Part shown: positions 55,988 through 62,835 of the stretch, in pieces | Layout of the letters: each line of letters starts with the position of its first letter | Position numbering within the stretch: the stretch's first letter is position 1 | Assembly (NCBI RefSeq): GCF_014644435.1 | Contig: NZ_BMKR01000008.1 | Coordinates: 186,001 to 250,000 of the forward strand | DNA length: 64,000 nucleotides | Origin: Paenibacillus albidus | GTDB lineage: Bacteria; Bacillota; Bacilli; Paenibacillales; Paenibacillaceae | Reading direction: 5' to 3' | Notes under the pieces: model-generated | Told to the model about the DNA's origin: nothing | What the model saw: the letters and a program-made list of their open reading frames with translations, nothing else | The model's database searches: none | Program-made: the position numbers and the translations under genes

Positions 55988-56054
55988 GCTTAATTTCCTC
56001 CTTCAACAGGTGTGTTCCTTTGGCAACATTCAATACATGGCTCAAAGTGTTCAA
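55950..56054 (-). CDS. Possible 34-codon leader frame overlapping the CD3324-family gene
   Basis: From TTG at 56054, 8 nt after AGGAGG, the frame reads MNTLSHVLNVAKGTHLLKEE and on to ...RQWEGCASP, stopping at 55950-55952. It overlaps the CD3324 start by 38 bases in another frame. The sequence is amphipathic and unlike any family I know. Good ribosome binding site, but no other support. Confidence 0.3.
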   Translation of the reverse strand: MNTLSHVLNVAKGTHLLKEEIKRELRQWEGCASP

Positions 56055-56107
56055 ATCACCCGCCTCCTTTCCTCGCTTTTCGCATATTTGGTAAATACCG
56101 TATTTTC

Positions 56108-56136
56108 ATTATATAAAAACCTGAGGGTAGCGTCTA
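56108..56136 (-). promoter_or_regulatory. Promoter of the CD3324-family gene
   Basis: On the minus strand TAGACG (56136-56131) and TATAAT (56113-56108) are separated by 17 bp. Confidence 0.5.
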
Positions 56137-56174
56137 CATTCTGATGTTAATGTCTGCTATAGATGCTTATTCTT

Positions 56175-56199
56175 AAAAAGGAGGCCTTACGGCCTCCCC
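56175..56199 (-). terminator. Terminator of the short structured unit
   Basis: On the minus strand GGGAGGCC, loop GTAA and GGCCTCCTTTTT make an 8-bp GC stem with a T run. Confidence 0.85.
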
Positions 56200-56206
56200 A
56201 TGTGCA

Positions 56207-56352
56207 GGTTTCCGTCTTAGACGGAAACCACCTCGTATACTGAAATCATCTCAATCAGCCTCCTTCCAGAAGTAATCTGCCCGGCCGGACACTTATTATT
56301 AAGCCATACCTGGAAGCATGTTACAAGTTCAAGAACAGTTATAACTGTTCTT
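56207..56352 (-). other. Structured short transcription unit with a 10-codon frame
   Basis: Read on minus: a loop-free 22-bp palindrome (56331-56352, arms AAGAACAGTTA), then CTTCCAG (56316-56310, plus CTGGAAG) pairing with its partner at 56263-56269 across 40 nt, the latter next to AGGAGG (56264-56259). Then comes ATG at 56249 for MISVYEVVSV with stop at 56217-56219. The stop codon is the 3-nt loop of a perfect 10-bp stem GGTTTCCGTC/GACGGAAACC (56207-56229), followed by the terminator. MISVYE resembles the start of small holin-like type I toxins, but the frame stops after 10 residues. It may be a decayed toxin, a leader peptide or a small RNA. Confidence 0.4.
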
Positions 56353-56449
56353 CACCAAGAAGAGAGGGCTGTTTTTATTACCCAACGGGGTGCTACTTTC
56401 CCGTGGTCGGCCACCGCCAATACCAGGTTGAGAAGATGGAGTCCAGCCA

Positions 56450-56520
56450 TTCGTCATCTATCCATCTATCTCATCTATCCATCTATCTTCCATCTATCCA
56501 TCCATTCGTTCATCCGTCCA
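56450..56520. repeat. Simple-sequence tract (CATCTATC-type)
   Basis: Repeats of ATCTATCC and CCATC/CATCT fill about 70 bp. It looks like slippage-prone low-complexity DNA with no gene in it. Confidence 0.8.
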
Positions 56521-56704
56521 CTGCATTTTGTACATCAGGATGCGAGATAACCCGGCTCATATTCAATTTGACTGCATTTGATGCATCAGAAACAGCAGTA
56601 AAGGCTGTAAAACACCAGATTTCTAATTTCTCACTGTACAAAATACATCAGAATCGACTTTTAAGCCATCCCGGAGCGATTCTACTGTACCAAATACATC
56701 AGAA
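56519..56704. repeat. Four degenerate direct repeats spaced at 51-62 nt
   Basis: ACTGCATTTTGTACATCAGG (56520), ACTGCATTTGATGCATCAGA (56571), ACTGTACAAAATACATCAGA (56633) and ACTGTACCAAATACATCAGA (56684) share ACTG-x3-(A/T)-rich-ACATCAGA. Start-to-start distances are 51, 62 and 51. The intervening pieces are unrelated to each other. A GC-rich stretch of GCGGGGC-type sequence follows at 56706-56742, next to the helD stop. Confidence 0.65.
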
Positions 56705-56759
56705 CTGCGGCGGGGCGGGGCGGCGCAGCGCGGCGGGCGGGAAAGCACGACTTAACTAG

Positions 56760-58955
56760 CTACTCCAGCACCGGCCAACCCAAGACTGTCTCTTCTCCAG
56801 TGGCTTGCACATAGGCGGGCATTCTTCCGTTATGGAGTAGCCACAGCTCATGCAGCGCCCGGGTACAGCCGACGTACATCAGCTTCGCGTCCCAGGCTGC
56901 TGTACCGTAGTGATCTAGATCCGCATCCGTCAGGATGACCGCATCGAATTCCAGACCTTTGGACAAGTACACCGGCAGCACCGACAGCCCGCCCATATAT
57001 TGGGTCATGCTGCCATCGATCAGGTGGATATCCTCAAAGTGGGCAGCGAGCACAGTGTACAGCTCCTGCGCTTCACGGAGTGTACGGGCCAGCACCGCTA
57101 CGGTCCGGTATTCCCGGCCCGATAATGCTGCCAATGCTGAACGCACAGCACTTATCCGGTCCGTCTCATCTGCCGGGCATTCAGGCCCTTGTTCTCCATA
57201 ACCGATCAGACGAACCGGATTGCCGCTGCGGAACACAGGTACAGCAAGCAGCGGACTATGTACCCCCGAAGACAGGATTCCATTGGCGAATTCAATAATC
57301 TCCATGGTCGAACGGTAACTCCGCGTGAGCGCGTGATAGGCTGTATGCTCGGGAGCGAACAGCGATTGCATTTCGTCCCAGGCATGGACACCTTTATACG
57401 CATGAATCCCCTGCGACAAATCTCCAAGAATAGTAAAGGAATGTCCTCGCACATACAAATCCAGGATGGCAATCTGAAAAGGAGAGAAGTCCTGGGCTTC
57501 GTCAATGACAATATGGTCGAAACGGCTGACACTTTCATTGCCGTTCAGCAGATAATGAATGTACAGCAGCGGCGGAAGATCCTCTTCCCGCACAATGCCT
57601 TTCTTCAGCGCTTTGGCTGTCTCCTTGAGCACCTCCGCCGGGATTTCCTCCGGCGCTTCCGCAGGCCAATCCCCCGGCACCTTCACCGCACGGAAAATCT
57701 GCTTGTATATCGTCAGAGGTTCATATTTGGGCCATTTGCCGCTGTACGCCTTCTCGCGTTGTGCACCCTTTTTCTTGCGCTCTTTCATCGCTGCGGCGGA
57801 CGGGCTTTTTTTGAGCTCCATTTCGATCCAGCGGTGAATCCGCGCCATTACGCGTTCCTTGCGTTTCGCCGGAGGATAAGGCGCATACTCTTCATTATGC
57901 CAGCGCAGAATCATGGACCTGTGCAGCACCGCACCTTCCCAGGGAATGAAGTCCCCTTCCGGCACCGAACTGCCCTCAAGCAGCTTAATACTGGCCTCGA
58001 TAATGCCCATCAGTGCCGTGGAGCCTTTGAAGCGGCCTGGCGTTTCCTCTGTAATCTCCGGCATTGCTCCCTCGGCTTCGAACCAGCGGTTCATCGTCTC
58101 CGTGGCATCCTGCTCCGGCAGCGTTAGGTCAAGCACGCCCGCGGCCCAGTCCGGAAAGGTGCTCTGCGCAATATTGCCGACCCCCAGTTCAGGCAATACG
58201 TCCGAGATATAATCCAGGAACATCCGGTTTGGGGCAAAAATTATCATTTTCTCCGCCGACACCTGATCCTTGTATTGATACAGCAGAAAAGCGAGCCGGT
58301 GCAACGCAACCGTAGTCTTGCCGCTTCCCGCTACGCCCTGGATGATCAGCGCCGTATTTTTGGCCGCCCGGATAATCTTGTCCTGCTCCTCCTGGATCGT
58401 CGAGACGATGTCTCGCAGCCGGTTGTCCTTGTTCTCACCCAGCCGGTAGACGAGGAATTCATCCGATACGGCGGGCCCGTCACTGTCGCGGTTATAGGTA
58501 TCCGCCACCCGTTCCAGAATCTGCTTGCGGATCACCACGTTGCGTTTAAGATAGACCAAACCTTCAATCAATCCTTCCGGCGCTTCATAAGAGGCCGGTT
58601 CCGTACCTCCGGTAAACGAATAGAACAGGCTTGCTACCGGTGCACGCCAGTCGATGACCAGCGGGCGGTCGCTTACCTGTTCACGGTCTACGCCGATTTT
58701 GCCGATATACAGCGGCTTTCTTTCGTTCTCGTCATTGCCCTGAAAATCAAGCCGTCCGAAATAAGGCTCCTGCCTAAGCTTGGCCAGATCTTTGCGCCGC
58801 TGTTCTCTGGAGTCCTCCAGTACCTGCTCCGTGTATTCATGCCCCGTATACACAGGAATACTGCGGAGTCTCTCCAGTGTAGTATCAATCTCCTGCAGCG
58901 CGCTGTTCAGCCTGCTTTCTTCCTCTTGATAGGCACTTTGAAAATCTTCTTCCAA
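56760..58955 (-). CDS. helD: HelD-like RNA polymerase recycling motor (UvrD/Rep superfamily ATPase)
   Basis: The 731-residue protein begins with a coiled-coil arm (about residues 1-70) and the HelD segment PLVIDWRAPVASLFYSF. It has Walker A QGVAGSGKTTVALHRLAFLLY (about 208-228), Walker B DHIVIDEAQDFSPFQ (about 480), TRSYRSTMEI and the C-terminal helicase motif LMYVGCTRALHELWLLH. HelD uses ATP to pry stalled RNA polymerase off DNA and also removes rifampicin-type inhibitors in some species. The start is TTG at 58955 after AGGAGG. A rifampicin-associated element was not seen upstream. Confidence 0.93.
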   Translation of the reverse strand: MEEDFQSAYQEEESRLNSALQEIDTTLERLRSIPVYTGHEYTEQVLEDSREQRRKDLAKLRQEPYFGRLDFQGNDENERKPLYIGKIGVDREQVSDRPLVIDWRAPVASLFYSFTGGTEPASYEAPEGLIEGLVYLKRNVVIRKQILERVADTYNRDSDGPAVSDEFLVYRLGENKDNRLRDIVSTIQEEQDKIIRAAKNTALIIQGVAGSGKTTVALHRLAFLLYQYKDQVSAEKMIIFAPNRMFLDYISDVLPELGVGNIAQSTFPDWAAGVLDLTLPEQDATETMNRWFEAEGAMPEITEETPGRFKGSTALMGIIEASIKLLEGSSVPEGDFIPWEGAVLHRSMILRWHNEEYAPYPPAKRKERVMARIHRWIEMELKKSPSAAAMKERKKKGAQREKAYSGKWPKYEPLTIYKQIFRAVKVPGDWPAEAPEEIPAEVLKETAKALKKGIVREEDLPPLLYIHYLLNGNESVSRFDHIVIDEAQDFSPFQIAILDLYVRGHSFTILGDLSQGIHAYKGVHAWDEMQSLFAPEHTAYHALTRSYRSTMEIIEFANGILSSGVHSPLLAVPVFRSGNPVRLIGYGEQGPECPADETDRISAVRSALAALSGREYRTVAVLARTLREAQELYTVLAAHFEDIHLIDGSMTQYMGGLSVLPVYLSKGLEFDAVILTDADLDHYGTAAWDAKLMYVGCTRALHELWLLHNGRMPAYVQATGEETVLGWPVLE

Positions 58956-59089
58956 TTTCAGTTACCTCCTAAAAGTTATTGTGAGCTTAAGTAGTCCTCA
59001 TCCCTCTGTTCACACAAAAAGGATACTCATTGTAGCACACCTGGAACCCGAAATCCATATATTTCATAATTGTATATTTGTAATGTTCC

Positions 59090-59133
59090 GTTTAACCTGA
59101 GTTTAAATTCAGAACCAGACTGGATGCTATAAT
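59090..59133 (+). promoter_or_regulatory. Promoter region of the two-component operon with direct repeats
   Basis: GTTTAA occurs at 59090-59095 and 59101-59106, an 11-bp period typical of OmpR/PhoB-type sites, and TATAAT follows at 59128-59133. The -35 hexamer is poor, which fits an activator-dependent promoter. Confidence 0.5.
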
Positions 59134-59165
59134 TAAAGAATAATGGCGCATGAGGTGAACTGGAC

Positions 59166-59849
59166 ATGACAACGATTTTGGTAGTGGATGACGATACACA
59201 TATTCGCGAACTGGTAGGTCTGTTATTGAAAGACGAAGGTATGGAAATCGTGGAACAAACAAATGGCCTGGAAGCGTGGGATTATTATGAACATCATTCC
59301 GTCGATTTGGTCATTGTGGACATTATGATGCCTGAAATGGACGGTTGGGAGCTGTGCAGACGGCTGCGGGCTGCGGGCGACACGCCGGTGCTGATGATTA
59401 CGGCAAGGAATGCGTCGGCGGATAAAATTAAAGGCTTCCAACTAGGGACGGACGATTACCTGATTAAGCCCTTTGATCCCATAGAAATGGTCATGCGGGT
59501 AAAGGCGCTGCTTAAAAGGTACCGGATTGCCACCTCCCAAACCCTTACTCTCGGCAGAGTGACGCTGGATAAAAGAAGCTATCAGGTTTTTTTGTCGGAT
59601 ACCGACGCTTATTGGACCCTTCCTCTGAAGGAATTTGAGCTACTGTACAGGCTGGCCAGCTATCCCGGCCAAATCTTTACCCGTGATATGCTTATTTGCG
59701 ACCTCTGGGGGTACGGGTATGATGGCGATGAACGGACGGTGTACACGCATATCAATCGTCTGCGGGACAGGTTTCAGGAGTATACGGAAGACTTCCGAAT
59801 CGTTACCATGCGCGGTATGGGTTACCGTCTGGAGGTTTACTGTGATTAA
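59166..59849 (+). CDS. OmpR family response regulator
   Basis: The 227-residue protein has a receiver domain (DDDT at 8-11, phospho-acceptor Asp52 in VIVDIMMPEMDGWEL, Thr/Lys in LMITARN and YLIKPFDP) and a C-terminal winged helix (TLPLKEFELLYRLASYPGQIFTRDMLICDLWGY; RTVYTHINRLRDRF; GMGYRLE). It is followed by its kinase with an 8-bp overlap. The nearby S41 peptidase may be a target or partner. The signal is unknown. Confidence 0.95.
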   Translation: MTTILVVDDDTHIRELVGLLLKDEGMEIVEQTNGLEAWDYYEHHSVDLVIVDIMMPEMDGWELCRRLRAAGDTPVLMITARNASADKIKGFQLGTDDYLIKPFDPIEMVMRVKALLKRYRIATSQTLTLGRVTLDKRSYQVFLSDTDAYWTLPLKEFELLYRLASYPGQIFTRDMLICDLWGYGYDGDERTVYTHINRLRDRFQEYTEDFRIVTMRGMGYRLEVYCD

Positions 59850-61212
59850 ATCGCTTTACGCCCGCATCGTCATTACCTTTCTGTGCATTGTAACCATCAG
59901 CGTGATTCTAGGCGGGTTAATTATCAACTATTTTTATGAAAGCCATGTAGAGTCCACTGTGCAAAAGAAAATGATTGCCAACGCTGAAATGATTGTCCAG
60001 GTATACAAGCAAGTGGAGCAGGGAGGTGAGAAGACTCTTATGGAAATAAGCAACTCCTTTCCTTTCTATGCCGTACAGATCTATGACAGTTACGGAACGC
60101 TGCTTTATCCGGGGAGAACGGTGATGGATCAGCAGGAAGTTCAGCCCTATCTGCAAAAGGTGCTAAAGCAGAACGCCGGTTATCACAAGCAGTCCAATGA
60201 GAATGGAGATATTACAGTCGGCCTGCCTTTTATGCTGAACGGTTTGCCACATGCGATATTTATTACTACACAAGTGAGCATTTTACTGGATGAAATTAAT
60301 GACTTGACTGAGTTTCTGCAGTTTTTTGTTCTAGGCTTGGGAAGCGTTCTGGTTCTGATAGCGACCAGGTATATTGTCAGGCCGCTGCAGGTGCTCACCC
60401 GTGCCACGCAAAGAATGGCCAAGGGTGATTTCAGCGTCAGCCTTCATACTAAACGCAGCGATGATATCGGACAGCTTACCCGAAGCTTTAACACCATGAG
60501 AGCTGAATTGGGGAGACTCGATACGATCCGTAAGCGGTTTGTTGCCGATGTATCCCACGAATTTCAATCTCCTTTAACGTCGATTAAAGGGTTTACCCAT
60601 GTACTGAAGCACAAGCCTATGGACGAGCAGAGCCGTATACGGCTGCTGAGTATTATTGAGGAAGAGAGCAACCGGCTATCCCGGCTGTGTGTTGATTTGC
60701 TGGAATTATCCAGCCTGGAACACGAGCAGTTGCGGCTGGCACCGCAAACGTTTCGCCTGGATGAGCAGCTGCGAAAATCCGTAATTCGGCTTGAACCGCA
60801 ATGGTTCATCCATAATCTGGATATCCAGCTGATACTGGAGCCGATTTCCATCCTGGCCGATGAAGACCAGCTGAATCAGGTGTGGATCAATATCATTGGC
60901 AACAGCATCAAATTTACCGGCCATCAGGGAAGAATCATCGTGGCAGCCCGGAAGCAAGGGCAGAACGTGCTGGTCACCATTACGGACAACGGCATCGGTA
61001 TAGCGGAGGAAGACCTCAGCCAAATTTTCAAGCCGTTCTATAAAGCGGACAAAGCCAGAAACCGGAATGTCAGAGGCAACGGCATCGGTCTGTCCATCGT
61101 AAAGCAAATTGTGGATCTCCATCATGGACAAGTCGAAGTGTCCAGCAAAGTCGGGACGGGAACCACCTTCCGGGTCACCTTTCCCCAACATTTTGCTGAG
61201 CCTGAATTGTAA
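59842..61212 (+). CDS. Sensor histidine kinase
   Basis: The 456-residue membrane kinase has helix 1 (about 8-28), an outer sensor domain of about 125 residues, helix 2 (about 160-180), HAMP (ATRYIVRPLQVLTRATQRMAKGDFSV), the phosphorylated His in ADVSHEFQSPLTSIKGF (about residue 238), and the ATPase boxes N (IIGNSIKFT), G1 (ITDNGIGI) and G2 (VRGNGIGLSIVK). The start is GTG at 59842, 6 nt after GGAGG, inside the regulator's last codons, so the two are coupled. Confidence 0.94.
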   Translation: MIKSLYARIVITFLCIVTISVILGGLIINYFYESHVESTVQKKMIANAEMIVQVYKQVEQGGEKTLMEISNSFPFYAVQIYDSYGTLLYPGRTVMDQQEVQPYLQKVLKQNAGYHKQSNENGDITVGLPFMLNGLPHAIFITTQVSILLDEINDLTEFLQFFVLGLGSVLVLIATRYIVRPLQVLTRATQRMAKGDFSVSLHTKRSDDIGQLTRSFNTMRAELGRLDTIRKRFVADVSHEFQSPLTSIKGFTHVLKHKPMDEQSRIRLLSIIEEESNRLSRLCVDLLELSSLEHEQLRLAPQTFRLDEQLRKSVIRLEPQWFIHNLDIQLILEPISILADEDQLNQVWINIIGNSIKFTGHQGRIIVAARKQGQNVLVTITDNGIGIAEEDLSQIFKPFYKADKARNRNVRGNGIGLSIVKQIVDLHHGQVEVSSKVGTGTTFRVTFPQHFAEPEL

Positions 61213-61340
61213 TCATCTATTCACAGTCAAAGCCCTAAGTAGAATGTTATGCATGAACAGAATAATTTCCAGAATAAGAAGCAATAAACTCAGTGTTATT
61301 TTGATTGCGGTAAGGTCATTTATTTGAAGGAGGAATTCAT

Positions 61341-62765
61341 TTGAAAAGAAATCTGTGGATCGCAATCTGTATCTTTCTGGCTGTCAGCGCAGCGGGCCTG
61401 TACACTTTAGTAAATGTGAAGGGGGACAAGAAGCAGCCGCCCGTAATTGATGCGGCTCAGCGTTTAGTAAATGTGAAGGGGGACAAGGAGCAGCCGCCCG
61501 TAATTGATGCGGCTCAGCGTCAACTTTGGCAGTCGGAAGTCGGCTATAATTACATATTGGAAATGGACAGCAAATCGGTTATCCTCTACAGCTACACCAA
61601 GGATAGCTTGCTGCCGTTTGGTCAAGGTCATGTGGAGGAGGACGGCGATATTTATATGAATATTATTTATGGCAACACCAAGTCGCTTGAAGGTAAGGAT
61701 ATTAGGTTGGGGCGCTTTAACAACGGCAGATTGACTGATAATTTGGGCTTTGTAAATCGTTTTAAACGGATTGATCATTTACCCGAAGTAACGTTTAAAG
61801 GCTTCAGCAAAGACCCGGTTGACAATTTTGAAGTGTTCTGGAAAACCTTCGAAGAAAATTTCAGTTTCTTTCCTATCGTAAAGGTAGACTGGAAAGCGGT
61901 GTACAAGGAGTATAAGCCGAAAGTAAACGCCGCCACCTCCGATAAGGAGCTGGAGCAAATCTTCAAGGAAATGCTTGGGAAGCTGAACGACGGGCATACC
62001 AATCTAATCATAGGCGAGGAATTTTTCTCTACCAAAACGGTTGAACGAGAGGAGTTTTACAAAGCAAATCAGGAGTCCATGCAAAACAATATAGAAACAG
62101 AGTATATTAAAGGAGCGTTAAAGAGCAAGCTCGACGGAAGCATTCTCTATGGCCGAACGAAAAGCGGCGACGCTTATATCAAGCTGATTCATTTTAATGT
62201 GTCTGATGCGCAGCAAATTGACGAAGCGCTGTCCGAAATGGTAACGGATCTGGCGGACTGCCGGAACTTTATTATCGATATGCGCTTCAATGGCGGAGGT
62301 GATGACTTCTACGGATTGAAATTGGCCGGTCTGTTCACCGATGAACGAAAGCTGGCGTATTTCAAACAGGTCAGGACAGGCGGATACCGGGAATTTTCCG
62401 AGCCCTTCCCGATTTATATTGAGCCGGGAAGGCAGCGGCTTACAGCTGACAACATCGTGGTGCTGACGGGTCCATTAACAGCAAGCGCAGCGGAGACAGG
62501 GACGATGGCCTTGAAAGAACTGGACAGGGCAACAGTTATCGGCGAAAAGACCTTCGGGGTATTCTCGAATATGCTGTTAAACCTGCTGCCGAATAAATGG
62601 TTAGTCACGCTTAGTAATGAACTTTATACTTCAACCGAAGGCATCAATTACGAGCAGCTCGGTCTGCCGCCGGATGAAGAGCTGCTGATTAAGCGAGCCG
62701 ATATTGATGCCCACAAGGACCCCGTTCTCATCCGGGCTATGGAACTGCTGAAAGCGGCACCTTGA
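61341..62765 (+). CDS. S41 family peptidase (Tsp/C-terminal-processing-like) with N-terminal anchor
   Basis: The 474-residue protein has a signal anchor (about residues 5-24). A 19-residue segment beginning LVNVKGDK follows, present twice in a row (residues 23-41 and 42-60, one difference, Lys versus Glu). The catalytic domain then shows IIDMRFNGGGDDFYGL, the Ser loop GPLTASAAETGTMAL (about 380) and the Lys in VIGEKTFGVFSN. No PDZ domain is evident. The start is TTG at 61341, 7 nt after AAGGAGG. It follows the kinase by 128 bp and may share its transcript or be its target. Confidence 0.88.
   Translation: MKRNLWIAICIFLAVSAAGLYTLVNVKGDKKQPPVIDAAQRLVNVKGDKEQPPVIDAAQRQLWQSEVGYNYILEMDSKSVILYSYTKDSLLPFGQGHVEEDGDIYMNIIYGNTKSLEGKDIRLGRFNNGRLTDNLGFVNRFKRIDHLPEVTFKGFSKDPVDNFEVFWKTFEENFSFFPIVKVDWKAVYKEYKPKVNAATSDKELEQIFKEMLGKLNDGHTNLIIGEEFFSTKTVEREEFYKANQESMQNNIETEYIKGALKSKLDGSILYGRTKSGDAYIKLIHFNVSDAQQIDEALSEMVTDLADCRNFIIDMRFNGGGDDFYGLKLAGLFTDERKLAYFKQVRTGGYREFSEPFPIYIEPGRQRLTADNIVVLTGPLTASAAETGTMALKELDRATVIGEKTFGVFSNMLLNLLPNKWLVTLSNELYTSTEGINYEQLGLPPDEELLIKRADIDAHKDPVLIRAMELLKAAP
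61407..61520 (+). repeat. 57-bp tandem duplication inside the S41 peptidase gene
   Basis: The unit beginning TTAGTAAATGTGAAGGGGGA at 61407-61463 is repeated at 61464-61520 with one base changed (AAGAAG to AAGGAG). It adds 19 residues between the membrane anchor and the enzyme and keeps the frame. Confidence 0.95.
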
Positions 62766-62835
62766 GACGTGCCTATCTCGCTTGAATGACTATAGATCGA
62801 ACCAAAGATGCAGCCAAAGAGTCAAAAGCAGCGAA

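Noticed and set aside
56160..56400. 6S RNA near rarA
   Set aside because: The region has hairpins, but not the long closing stem with a large central bubble typical of 6S RNA.
56519..56704. CRISPR array
   Set aside because: The repeats are degenerate and unevenly spaced (51, 62, 51), lack a conserved end palindrome, and there are no cas genes in the window.
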